Source: Symbiodinium natans (lineage: Eukaryota > Sar > Dinophyceae > Suessiales > Symbiodiniaceae). From it: DNA of 64,000 bases. Under the pieces are notes generated by a model. The model was given only the letters and a program-made list of their open reading frames with translations, was not told the DNA's origin and did not search any database. Positions 47,723 through 59,900 of this stretch are shown here, piece after piece. The DNA lies in the NCBI GenBank assembly GCA_905221605.1, contig CAJNDS010002641.1, forward strand, positions 124,001 through 188,000, written 5' to 3'. How positions within the stretch are numbered: position 1 is the stretch's first letter; each line of letters begins with the position of its first letter. Both the position numbers and the translations under genes were made by a program.

Positions 47723-48979
47723 GCAAGGGGATGTGCCTGCTTTCGTGGTAGTTCACGGAGCCGGCAGTCTCAGTGTGTACAGCTTGCAGACATTTAGTGA
47801 GCTTTTCTTGGAGCTCCAGTTGCAAAATTGTCGAGGGCATGCTGACTGGTGTAGCAGCAGTTGAGTTGATGCCAACATTTTTTTGGGAAGGCAGGCTTCC
47901 CATTTACTAAGTGAACCCCTGAACCCCCCCCCCCGCCCCCCACCACCCAACACCATCAGCCCTGAAGCCCCGGCAGCAATGGTCCCAAGTGTGGTCCCAT
48001 CTTGGGCTTCTTGTGTCCATGAGCCCTAAGCCCCCAACCCCCAAGCCCTATAAAGCCCCAAATCACCATGACCCGAAACGAGAAGAGCCATGAACCCTGA
48101 ACGTGAAAGCCTGAAGACCTGCCCCTCAACCTCTCTAAACGTCCTGGTGCCCCAAGGCTCCGAACCTATCATCCTCCAGCACCCTAACAACCCTCCAACC
48201 CTCCAAACCTCGGGTTCCGGGTTTGGGGTTTAGGGTTCAGGGTTCGGGGTTTAGGGTAAAACCCCTCAGACTTCAACCCAGGAGGTCTCGAACCAGCCGA
48301 GCCCGGGAAGCGCCAGTGCCAACGGAAACACCTCGAGCACAAAAACTATTGCCTCGGAGCTTCAGGCTGGGGGCGGGGGGGGGGGGGGAGGGGATTTTAG
48401 AGGTTTGGGAGGATCCATGAGGATACCATTTGTGTACCCCAAAATCCTGTAGGAAACTCCCATTCAGGAATGTTGTTTTCAGATGAGGGCACTTGCATTC
48501 TGGGCACCTACCTGGGCTTGGAGCGAATGCCGCCCCAGATCCCACACCGTCAACGCCATGCCCCCAAGCCCCCCAATCCCCCAAACCCAAAACCTTTAAC
48601 CCCCCAAAACCCTCTAAACCCTAAACCCTCTACAACCCTAAACCCTCCACTCTAAACCCTAAACCCTTAAATCTGAAGCCCTCAAGAGAGCCCCCGAAAC
48701 GGCCCAGACTCAGGCGCTGCTCCCTCATGCCAAGGCAGGGAGTACGGTGTGCTCAAATCACTTGCGCCTCTTTTGGCTCAGGGTTTAGGGTTATGGGGGT
48801 TTAGGGTTTAGGGCTTAGGGTTTAGGGTTTAGGGTTTAGGGTTATGGGGGTTTAGGGTTTAGGGTTAAAGGGGTTTAGAGTCTAGGGGTGTTGTGGTTTC
48901 AGTGGGCCGTCAGAACTGACAAAGCCCCTGCCCTGAACCCCCCAAACCGACGCACCGCACCCCGAGGTTGTAGGAGTTT
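47723..48979. other. Spacer with candidate exons
   Basis: Low-coding sequence with heptad repeats at 48211-48257 and 48595-48670. Two candidate plus-strand exons have AG acceptors: about 48283-48375 (EVSNQPSPGSASANGNTSST and on) and about 48669-48728 (EALKRAPETAQTQALLPHAK). They could be 5' exons of the proline-rich gene that follows. The link is not proven. Confidence 0.35.
48781..48870 (+). repeat. Degenerate (TTTAGGG)n
   Basis: G-rich heptads with inserted ATGGGGG variants, directly after TTTTGGCTCAGG. That 12-mer resembles the 3' end of the dinoflagellate spliced leader but is too short to call. Confidence 0.8.
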
Positions 48980-49004
48980 TTGAGTTTCGACGACAACCCT
49001 GCCA

Positions 49005-49045
<41 letters not shown>

Positions 49046-49388
49046 TTCCCCGGCAAAAAGCAAAAACCTCTCGCTGGCCTGCCCAAAGGTCCGCTGCAGC
49101 AACGCAGAGTCAGAGACCCCCGAGTCGAGGACCCCGATGCCTACACCGACCAGCTCATTGAACGAGGAGGTTGAGAAGCAAATGTACAACTTGGAACAGA
49201 TGGTGAACAGCAAGCTGGATGACCGCGCCCTTATGTCTCTGAAGAGGCTGACAATTAGTGATGGCAAGGAGGCACTGCGCAAAGTCCAGGAGGTGATCGA
49301 GTTCCAAGGGGGCAAGTGCCACAACTTGTCCTCTATGCTCCAATCCGTGTGCCGCAAGATGGAGAAGCGCGCGACAACGACGAAGTGA
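48980..49388 (+). CDS. Proline-rich protein with helical C-terminal domain, frameshifted
   Basis: The frame from about 48980 reads SFDDNPAMP, a run of about 13 prolines (the C-run 49007-49045), FPGKKQKPLAGLPKGPLQQR and then VEDPDAYTDQLIE, and stops at 49174. The overlapping frame from 49137 continues with EVEKQMYNLEQMVNSKLDDR and LMSLKRLTISDGKEALRKVQ to the stop at 49388. The two read as one protein if a single base is lost in GAGGAGG near 49165-49171. The C-terminal helical part faintly resembles the small helical domains of alveolate RNA-binding proteins, but no family assignment is safe. The C-run length is unreliable in any assembly. Possible upstream exons are at 48283 and 48669. Confidence 0.5.
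49007..49045 (+). repeat. Poly-C run of 39 bases
   Basis: An uninterrupted C homopolymer, read as polyproline in the overlapping gene. Confidence 0.95.
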
Positions 49389-49958
49389 GCAACCACGTGC
49401 ATTCAGATTTTGATAGGACCATTCGAGTGACTTCGGCTTCAGACGCATTTGTGGCCATTTGGATGGTTGCCAACGCGCACCGGAAATGTTTTGAGCGTTG
49501 AACACTTGCTTAGCTGAGCTGAATCTTTGCATCGGTGATTTTAGGCGACACAAGGGTCTCGCGGTCCTTGCTGCGACGTAGAATATTTCAAAAAGGCCCT
49601 TGCCGCTCCTGGGTCGCCCCCCCCCCCGTCCGCTTCCCAAAACTCCCTGCCTTGAAACCCCAAAGTGCTGAACCCTCATCCCCCGGAACCCTCAGCCTTC
49701 ACCTTCGGGTTGTAGATACCCTGGACATCGTACAGAAGACGTCGCTCCAAGATGTAGTCCCTCATACCATGTTACACGCGCGTCCTTCAGAGTTGAAGGC
49801 GGCCCCCCCCCCCCCCCGCCTGAACTCTGAACCCCTAAAAGCCCCCTAAACCCCCTTAAGCCCCCAAAACCCTAAAACCCTAAAGCCCCTAAAGCCCTAA
49901 AACCCCCTAAAACCCCTAAAGCCCCAAAACCCCCCAACCCTGCGCACCTGCTGCGCAG

Positions 49959-51440
49959 GCCGACTTGGAGTCCCGAAGAGCGGAGTTGGCCGAGGAGGCG
50001 CGGCTTAGGAGGGGCGGGGGTCAAGGAGGACGCAGCGTTCATTTAGGGTTTAGGGCCTTTAGGGTTCAGGGTTTGGTTGTTTAGGGTTTAGGATTTAGGG
50101 TTTGGTTGTTTAGGGGTTCAGGGAGACGAAACCAGCCCACGCCTCGGAGCGTCATGCCTTGAAGGCGCAGAAGCTGGACCGCGAGTGCCAGGAGGGGCCG
50201 GGGAGGGGCATGCCTTTGGAGTTTGGGGCTTCGGCTTTTTTGTTGGGGGGCCTCCGTGCGCAAGACGTGCGCGCATAGGGGTTTAACGGGGTTTGGGGGG
50301 GTTGTAGTTGGCCTAAACCTCGGGTTCTGCACCCAGTTCCCTACCACAACACCCCAAAAACGCCCGACACTGGGAGCCCGCAAGCACCTGAGCCGGAGGA
50401 GCGGGAGCAGGCCGAAGCGCTGCGCGCGCAGAGCGTGGCGGAGCTGCGGAGGGAGGTGTCCCGAGCCGAAGTTGAGCTTCTTTTCGGTGGCGGGATTAGG
50501 GATTTTTAGGGTTTAAGGTTTAGGGTTTAGGGTTTGCACCTTCTTTTTTTTTGTTGCGCGTTTGGGTTCGCAGTGAAGGGTGCAGGGGCAAGCCTCGATC
50601 TAGTTGGGACAGCAGGTGAGGGGGTTTGTACCATGAAGCCGAAGGTGGCACAGGCCCTTTGCCCGCGCACCAAAACTAGGAGGCACCTGGACCCCCAAAG
50701 CTAACAAAGCCCAACAGGATGGTGGGATCCAGATGGAAACTCCAATTCAGGGGCTGAGGGTTTGGGGGGGGGGTGCAGACCCTTCGCCTTAAGTCCTCAA
50801 ATTTCACCCATGCTTCCAAGACCTTGAAAAACCCTTATAAACTCACAGGCCTGAAGCCTGTAAACTATGAACCCTTTTGCGAAGAACCCTAAGATTCAGC
50901 TTTCAGGGTGGGTGGTGGGGGGGCTGGGCAGGTGGTGGCCGAAGCCGAGCGGACAAAGTCCAACCTCCTGGAGGCCTTCCTTAGGGGGGCCTAAACTCCT
51001 AAACTTCCTAAACCCCCGTACTCTCGTTCTCAGGAGGGAACTCGGGAGGTAAAGAACGACAGTGTCCCTTTGCAGTCCTTTGAAGCGTTACATGGGGGGG
51101 GGGGCGAGATGCCAAATTCTCGAGTTCCCGATTAGGAGTTGGCAAGCCGAAACTGGCCTCCATCCTCGCACTCAAGTGGCCCCCAAGAGTCGAACAAATT
51201 CTGAACCCTTACATGGGAGTTTACGAGACTATAGGGGACCCCAAGACGCCCAAAGAGCCCTTATAACAAAGGACCCCAGCTAAGGTACCCCTGTTACCGT
51301 AAACCTCCCTCATATTCTCTAACCCGGGCCAGGTGAAATTCTGCATGAGTTCCAGGAATGCCAGCACAGTATGTAGCTGCAGGTGGAGAATGCCCTTGCG
51401 TCTGCAAAAGCGGAGGTGGGGCTGCGGGCCGTTGCATCAC
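49959..51440 (+). CDS. Coiled-coil exons, partial gene
   Basis: Charged helical exons on the plus strand: about 49959-50009 (ADLESRRAELAEEARLR), 50150-50191 (RHALKAQKLDRECQ, with a GA donor), about 50385-50475 (EPEEREQAEALRAQSVAELR and on), about 50930-50985 (VVAEAERTKSNLLEAF) and about 51386-51440 (VENALASAKAEVGLRAVAS). Each follows an AG. Introns carry TTTAGGG derivatives. Start, stop and some junctions were not found, so this may be one partial gene or part of a longer one reaching 53 kb (52910-52965 reads RLLLLQHVISELRIWMRR). No family recognised. Confidence 0.45.
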
Positions 51441-53901
51441 CACAGAAGTCGCTTTTCGTGTTTTCTTCTAACTACTGGCAGTGGAGGGCTAGTACTGGAA
51501 GAAGAGAAGTACTGTATCTGGGACGATTCATGGTGAGCCCCTCAGCGAACGCTTGCAAGGCGCATGACCTATTCCAAGACATCATGCGGGTTGCATTCAG
51601 AATTTCGCAGCCAAGAACAACGATGCTGCAAGCGCAGAGCAGAGTGCCCCGAGGCTGCACGCAATGCTTAGAATCACAAGCTTACTATAAAGCCCTAAGC
51701 TCCGAACCCGACCTAGACCCACGACTTCTTCAGTCCTCCACAGCAAGCTGCGGCTTTGCTTGTCCGGCCCATGCCGACGTGCAGCTACGCTGATCGATGG
51801 CGCGCCGTGAAGGCTAGCGGCCACCACCGCGCCAGGTGCACCCGGAGTTCCACACTTTGCATCTTCAAAGCTTGTTGGCACACATCTACTCTTGCAAGAA
51901 GGTGGCTTGCCTGTACTCATGCCCCCTACCTTCCCGTCATCGCGGTCATCGCTGACATGGAGGCCTGTGGCCGCTCGGCCAGCCATGGAATCAGACCGCC
52001 CAAGCGCAAAATGCGGAACAACCCTGGCCTACCCGTTCTTAAAGGGAAACCAAGAGAACTAGATATGGGGTTACTCGTACCTAATTCCCTAGCATGCTGC
52101 TGAGAACCAGCAAGTCTGCAAGCTAAGCACAAATCGCCGTTGCGTCCTCAACTTCATTTTGAGGTTTTCCGGGCAAGATCTGATACACGCAGGGGATTGC
52201 ATGTAGGGCAGCTGCAAGTCTGCCAGCAACATGTGGGCACGCCTAGATATGCGCCCGCGTTCCGCGTAATCGACCCCCCCCCCCCCCCATGGCATCCCCC
52301 CCAAACCTTGCCTGTTAACCCTTAAAACACCCACCCCACCCTAAGCCCTTAAACTCAAACCCACCAATGAACGACAGGAATGAGAAGGGCTTTGCCACCG
52401 TAAACCCAGCACGAACCACAGGGGGGAAAGGGGAAACTTTAACCCTGCCCCTACCCCAACTCTGAACCTAATCAAACTCTACACAGTGAACCAATCAACC
52501 AGTGAAAATCCTGAACCCTACAGCCTAACCCTAAACCCCTAAACCACAGACCATGAACCACAGACCATGAACCAAAGGGGGGGGGGGACCCAAAACCCAC
52601 AAGGGGGCGGGATACCATGGGGGGGGGTGAGGGGGGGGGGAGGGCGGGGGAGGGGGGGCGGGGGGAGGGCCTATGCTGGCCCAGGTATAAGTAACTACCT
52701 TAAACCCTAAGCTCCTAAACCCCAAGCCCTTGCTGAAAAGCCCAGGTCTTGCAGATGCCAATTTTCCAAGGAGGCACCTCGTGAAAGCCAGGTTTGAGCT
52801 GTCGTTTCAAATTTCGACTGACTCTTCTGCTAGACAATCTGTACTGCAAGCCCCCAAAACCTCCAAAAACTCTAAACCCATCCAGCCCTGGATAAACCCT
52901 ATAGGCTGCTTCTGTTGCAACACGTCATCTCCGAGCTGCGAATTTGGATGAGGAGGGTCTCACATGCGCATCCCATCGCATCGATTCTCTCATGCTCGCA
53001 ATTTCGGGCCTCAACCCTACGCCAGGCGCCTCCGCCAACGAGGGAGCCACGGCTTCTCGCCCTCAGGGCCTCAGGGTTTCTTGTTGAGGGGTTTTGGGAG
53101 GTTGTGGTTTAGGGCTTACAAGGTGAGGGCGATTGGGAGGTAATGTAGGGTGCACAGCTGACGTTTCGAGCTTTTGACCCAAAAATTTGACATTCCCGAA
53201 GTGCAAAATCTTGTCCAAAGCCAGTCCAAAGCGCCCGCTTACCCTGAATCCTCGAGTCGGCCGTGGGTTCGCACCGGACGGAAGCTGAACGCAGAGTGGG
53301 CGTTTGGCTGAATAAGAATTCGGCTTCATGGCTCCAGATGCTCCCTCTCTAGGCTCATTAGGATTCCCTATGATGCCCTATGCTTCAAATGCACAGGGCT
53401 TCTGAGTAACCCTAAGCCCTAAGCGGCCCTCGGCCCTGATCCCCAAAGTCTTCGAAGGTCAGCCGCGAGAGCGCCGTGGTTGGCCCTCAGACGCCACTCT
53501 GACCTGGTCATCCCTACCTTTGTGAGACCTTGGAACCCTAAACCCTAAACCCTAAACCCTAAATCCCGAAACCCTAAACCCTAAACCCTAAACCCTAAAC
53601 CCTAAACCAACTAAACCTCAAGTACCCTGAACCCTCAGTCCGAGGCCCTCAGAACTCCAAAACCTAAATCCCTTAACTTTGCAAAGTCGAAGCCGCTCTG
53701 CATGCATGATCCCAACTCCACCTATCTTCAGTGTTGGACGTATTGCGGAAGCCGCGAAGATCAGGGGGCGGCCATAAGCCGTGGACGTGAGTCTCCTTCC
53801 TCCCCATGTCATATCAGGGTGTCGGGCTTGGGGTTGAGGGATTGCAGATAGAATTGAGAAGTGCGCAAACCCTAAGAAACACTCAGCCCCCCATCTCCCA
53901 G
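51441..53901. other. Spacer before the CLC gene
   Basis: Overlapping short frames in both strands, a G-run block at 52577-52670, a C-run at 52275-52289 and heptad repeats at 52490-52535. Apart from the weak helical stretch at 52910-52965 no coding region is supported. 5' exons of the CLC gene may lie here unseen. Confidence 0.35.
53534..53608 (-). repeat. Interstitial telomere-like (CCCTAAA)n
   Basis: About ten heptads, one changed to CCCGAAA, in the C-rich orientation. Confidence 0.9.
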
Positions 53902-56900
53902 AGTACAATGTTTCACGCTCTCCGAGCCTTTCAGGCACCGCCTGCCCAAGACGGTCATGTGGAGCTCCCTGGCCGGGGAAGAAGCCCACAGTCCTGTGTA
54001 GAAGAGGGATTTGTGGTGGCAATACCGTTGGTTCGACGACTGGGACTTGATTTACATTTTTTTCATTTCTGCCCCTTCTATTCTTTGATAGAAGTTTCGC
54101 TTTTGATAGAAGTTTCAATTTGGTAGAAGTTTCATGTTTCTGATCACTCACCCAAATCTACCCCGTACTTCAAATCGCGCCCGATGCTCAACACTCCCTA
54201 GACATCCTTGAGTCTTTACCTCAGGTTTGAGGGTTGATTCCTGAAGCCTCCCGAGAAAGTCCGAACTCGCAAGCTTCGGTTTCAGGGCATCAGGGACCAG
54301 CCAACCCCAAACCCCAGACCCTAAACCCCAAACCCTAAACCCCAAACCCTACACCCCAAACCCTAAACCCCAAACCCTAAACCCCAAACCCTAAACCCTA
54401 AACCAAAACCCCAAAACCCAAACCCCAAAACCGAAGGCATCACCATGCTCACCGCGCTGGGCGTGGGCCTGGCCAACTTCGGCCGCGCCGGCGGGTTCAG
54501 TTTGCACCGCTCGCCCTGGTACCCTTTACTTAGCCCTTTTTGGTTGGTTCATGGTTCTGGAGTCAGCAACCCAAAAAACGGGTACCCTTATTATAATAAG
54601 GTTGCGGGGCTACCGAGAAGGCCTAAAGCCTGATTCCTCACACGCCTTAAGCGAACCCTGTAAGCTCCTTTGGCCGCCTCGGCCCTCTGTGCCCTACGAA
54701 CCATGCAAGTTACGGACGGCCCACAAAACTCCAAGAGTTCTTGAGCGCGGGCATCCTGGGCTAAACCCCAAGCTTTCAAACGCCCTGAACCACTGCAATC
54801 CTCGGTTTTTCTTGGTTTAGTGCCAGTTTCCCTAAACCCGAAGTAAGCCCTTAACCGTCAAGCCTAAACCCTAGACCCTCAACCCTTGGGCTCGTGCTTT
54901 TTTTGCCCATGTTTCGGCGTTAGGGACCCTGGCTGGCACCCGTTTTGCTCAGGCTCCCGTTTAACCACCACCCCACGAAACCCAACAAAGGGTTTAGGGT
55001 TTAGTTGAGGGTTTAGGGTGCCGAGAAGGACCTTGGAATCAACCCTTGTTCACGTTCAGTTAACTGCAGCGAATTTCGACAATCATGTTTTCTCTTGCCG
55101 GATTTTGGTTTAGGTCATATTCTTCACAGGGTGGCAAGGGCCGGTAAGGGCAAGCCTTGGACAATGAGCCAGGGATGATCCTGGCCATCCAGTGCCTGGT
55201 CCAGCTGAAGTTCACGTCCATGCAGAGGGCCATCCAGCGCTCAGGCGCGTGGGTTGTTGAGGGTTTAGGGTTTGGGGTTTGGGGGTGTTCGGGCTTGTTG
55301 GGCTTATTGCGGTATAGGATCTGTTGGGTTTTAGTTCAAGGTCTTAAGCGCTCAACCCCAAAATCCGGAGGCACGTGGCTGGGCGTGGCCACCCTCGCCG
55401 GCATGTCCACACTCTACGCCCTGCTGGGCGTCTGCTTGATCCAGCTGCTTGCTCAGAGTTGTCTAATGTGAGGGTTTACGAAAAAATATGGGTACCTTTT
55501 CACTGTAAAGGGAGTCTATCCGATTTGGGGTAGAAAGGGGGGACCCCTACATTGGGAAGTAACCACGTCTGGCCTGCACGTGTTGCATTCTCTTGGTGAA
55601 GCATCCTCCGAACAGACTCGAAATAGACACGAGGTTTTTCGCGCCAAGTTGTGGTGGCTCTGGCATCCCCGAGAACAAAGCTTTCCTCAATGGGGCGGTC
55701 ATGCCAGGTCTTTACAGCGCCTTGCCAGAAGCGTACCTGCCTGTGTTGGTAGACATGTGCACCGAAGAAGCAGGACCTATGAGCTCGAAGACTCACAAAA
55801 GCAAGAGCCTGAGCTGCTTGTAGCTGCATGGGCTTAGGGCCTTATCCCAGGCAAGCGAACTCTGGGAATTCGAATCTGCACAAACGTCTTGGCAAACGCC
55901 GCTGGCTTCCCCGTCGGGCGTGAGGGCCCTATGGTGAGCATCGGCAGCAACCTCTCATTTCTTCTGTGCGGCTCAGCTCAACGTGGGTAATCCATCCTAA
56001 TGCCCTTGAACCCACATGCCCGAGGCACCAACCCCTACCGAGAAGACCTAGACCCAGACGACCCTTTTGAACAAAGCACGCCCTGGAGGTCGACGCTTTG
56101 TCCAGCCCTACGTCCGAGAATGGGTGGATGTCTCCGGGCCGGGCAGTGCCCAGGCATTCGCTCCCAAGGGATGTCAAGGGATGTGTGGAGGGGCTTCGGG
56201 GCTTCAAGGAGGTCAGCAGGCGTTGCAAATCCTGGAATCAGCACTGCACACGCCCCTGCTTTCAAGGTCTTGACAAGGAAAACCGCGGTTTGCAAACATG
56301 GGGTGCAATTCAGATACACCCGTTTGTGGGTTTCATCACTGCGCAGCATATCGTGGCCGTAGCAAACTTGTCACCAGGGAGGCGCTCTCTTGAAGCCCGG
56401 GATGAAATGGCGAGCTGTGCAAGCATGTCGAACCCATTGCAACCAACAATGTGTACCTCCCATACCCCCCACCTTAGCCATCCAAAAACGGGCCCCTTAC
56501 CCTCTAAACGCTGAGAACCCAGCAACCGGGTGGCAAAACAGTGCGCTCCCTTCCTGAGAGGCCCTTCTTGTCGATGAGCAGCGCCTAGCTCACGCAACGC
56601 GAATCTCTTGTGCCTTGGACGTGGATACAAAACGAGAGATCCCCAACAGGGACGGTAGTTTAGATGAATCGCATATCACCTTTACAGTAAGTACACGCCA
56701 GTAAGTAAGCACGTAGGCAAGTAAGGAAGTAGTAAGTGAGTGAGTGAGTGAGTGCGTGACCGCGTGAGTCGGTGAGTAGGTGAGTAAGTAAGCAAGTAAG
56801 AGTGTGTGTGTGTGTGTGTGCGCGTTTGCTTGCTTGCTTGCTTGCTTGCTTGCTGTGGCGATGGTACTTTGTAGCCGTTGCCATGACCTAGAGAGTGGTG

Positions 56901-59900
56901 CCAATGTGCAGCAGTTGTGCCTGCTAACCAATAGCATTGCGGTTGCAGACAGTTTAAACTTATGCTTGCAGCAGACTGCAGGGATAAAGTGATTGTTTCT
57001 TGCTGATGTCCACGCGATGACCGGTAATCTGCCGCGACGTCTTGCGAAGGCACCGTGGGTGGAGCCTGTGCCATTGCCTCTATCTTCAACGCTCCATTCG
57101 GTGGCCTACTGTACATGTTCGAGGACTGGGCTCTGGAGCCGATATTCACAATCCTTCCCAGTCTCTCTGGCCCTTCACCCTGGTCCCACACAGCACCACA
57201 GCACAGAGCACAGTCCCAACTGTGTTGGAGCCCAACTGCATCGAGCAAGCCACAACAACTCCTTACTACGGGCCCTCCGATGTCACGGCACCCAATCACA
57301 TGCCTAGTTGGGACGTGGGTCTTTGGGCTGGCGCGGGAGAGGGGCAGGCGGAGGTTGGGTGTTGAGGAGGACAGGCAAGGTCTGGGTTTGGAGGTTGGTC
57401 TATGGCTTCTCGGTTCCAGGAGGGTTTCCAGATTTGGAAGCTGAAGCTATGGAGGGCCTAGGAGAACTTGAAATGGACATGAACGACGGGCGCAGCTTGC
57501 CAACATTCGCCAACTTTCGCCAACTTCCCGGCTCCAGCCCTGCCCAGCCTTGCCATCCCTCGTCCGCAGCGCCAGTCTTTTTGCTTTTCCAGCTATGGCC
57601 TTGCCGATGAAGAAGACCGTGATGAAGAAGGCCATGAAGGCAAGCCCCATGAAGGCCATGGCAATGAAGGGCATGAAGGCCGGGCAGATTGTCCGACAGC
57701 TTTTGCGTTATGCCTTGTCTCTTCGACAGTCGAAAGCGATAGGCTGTGGTCCCACATAAGGCGATGAAGAAGAAGACCGTCAGCAAGATCGCTCACGGCA
57801 AGAAGGCAAAGTTCGCCGTCTTCACGTGGAAAAAGGACATTCGGACTGGGGCAGCGTCTTCGAGTCGCCAGCACTTGCGTTCCTTGCTAGATGTCTTCTA
57901 CTGGGCCGCATCGGTTCCCTGAGGAGAGGACCACGGGAGGCCTCCGGAAAGCTCACCTCATGAAGAACAAATATGGCAAGGCAAGATGGAAAAGTTCAAT
58001 GTGTAGTTTCGGTTCGGGTGAGCTGGCCTTCTTTCAAGACAGTCCCTGACGCATGCTACACGTTGTCGCCAGGTGGTTTCCAAGAAGCAGCATGCCGTCG
58101 GGCAGGCGCTGTTCGAAAAGTTTGCGAAGAGCTGGCTCGAGGCAGTCATGACCGCGAGGAAGGAGCTGGGCATCAAGGGCTTCTGCGCAATTGGTGGAAA
58201 GAGCGCCCAGGGCAAGGCGCTCTATGCCAGGGCCAAAGAGCTTCACGCGGCTTGAGCGCGACAGGACGCGCCAACCCTTAGTGCGGCTAGGGCATGACAG
58301 GACTTGCCCTTCTTTCGTGGTAGTTCATGGAGTGGGGCAGTCCTTGCATTGACCGCGCAGCCAAAGGGTGCAACAGTGCAAGTGCCATTGTGCTCCTTGG
58401 CGAAGCCTCCCTGTCGCACAAAAGGGCTCTTGGGAGCTGCACAACATGTCCCAGCAAGCCCTTAAATGTTTCGGTCCTGCGCGACTTAAGCTCTCCTTTC
58501 GGGAACGAATCCCATAACACCCGAAATGCAGGAGGTGACCTCCTTGGCCTGGCCCCTGGAGCTCACCTTCCGTGTCTTCGTGGCCACGATGTTCTGCTGC
58601 TGGGCTTCTTCTGGGGAGGGATTCTTGTAAGGCTTAGGGTGTTGGGGTTAAGGGGGTGGTGTGGTGGGTAGCTGGGTCTTCAGCAAGACCGGGACTGGAT
58701 GCTCAAGAACCTTGAGGCCCCAAACCCTAAACCCGAAACAGCGAACTGGGTTTCTCTTGTTACTCAAATCTAGGAAACCTTTTCTGAGGCATATTCTGTA
58801 AGGAATTTGTTTATAACACATAGAGCCGTTTTCGTGTTGGCGCCCAAGGTTAGATTTGCAGGTTCCGCGGTGGTGGACAAAGTTGAGCTCTTTGGGTACC
58901 CTTCTTTGGCTTGGGGCTTAGAAGTGGTCCCGTGTGAGGCTCGCTGCTTTCGTATGGCCTCTGCAATCTTCTGGGCTCCGACATCACGGAATTCGTGATC
59001 TACGCAGAGACGCCCCAGGACAAGAAGTGGGCCTGGGGCGACCGAGCCGAAGGACTCAACGTTTTTAGGGAGTCAGCAGGGTTTAGGCTGTAGGAAGGAA
59101 GGGGGGGAGTTGATGACTAAAGAAGCCCTTTTTGTATATAAATCTTGAACGAGGTGGCCTTGCATGCCAGGCAGACTTTGCTGCTGGAATCCTCTACTGC
59201 CAACTTTGCTCTGATGAACCTTCGTGGCAACCCAAGAACTCCTGAGCCCCAAGAGTCGCAGGACACGCAAGCCTTTAACAAATCGAGCGATCTGGAACCC
59301 TCTGCATGACAGCCTCAAACCCTAGACAGCCCTAAAGCCCTCGGGAAAAAACAAAAAGCCCTCGAGACTATGAGGCGATGTTCCCATCTTCGTCCTTCTC
59401 GCTGCCACGCTCGGGGTTGCCACCTCCCTGCACACCCGCGCGATGCTGGCGGTGTCCGAGTGGAGGCAGCGCCTCCGGCGTCAGGGCTTTAGGATTTGGG
59501 GGTTCAGGTGATCTTCGGGACTCTCATATCGAGGGCTTACGGCGGTGTGTTGTTGTTGCGGTCTCCATTGACTTGCGAGTGCTACTCTCCAGCTACCAGC
59601 ATCGCAGTTGCAGGGGCTCTGAGGACGAAGGCACTCTGTGCTCGGAGCTCCTAGGATCGGCTGAAGCCCTGGCTCCCCCCCCCTCTACGATCGCACCGTG
59701 TCTACTAGTGGACCCACGAAAGGCTGAGCGCCGGATCAAAGGTTTAACGGTGGATCCCCTGAGCCGAGCCTCGAGTGCCTGCTTCTAAGTGTCCTTAGTC
59801 GGCGTCTTCCACCCTGAGCCAAAGTCCTGAACCCAAATCACTGCATAAGCCCCCAGCGCCGCACCCGAAAACCTCCCCCTCAGTTGCAAGACATCCATTC

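Noticed and set aside
48773-48784. Relict dinoflagellate spliced leader (TTTTGGCTCAGG)
   Set aside because: Only a partial match to the end of the 22-nt leader and followed directly by telomere heptads; too short to separate from chance.
55999-56514. Missing CLC exon between GSNLSF and TVGGACA at 56000-56514
   Set aside because: All three plus frames are open over much of this stretch and none matches a CLC helix clearly, so no exon was assigned.
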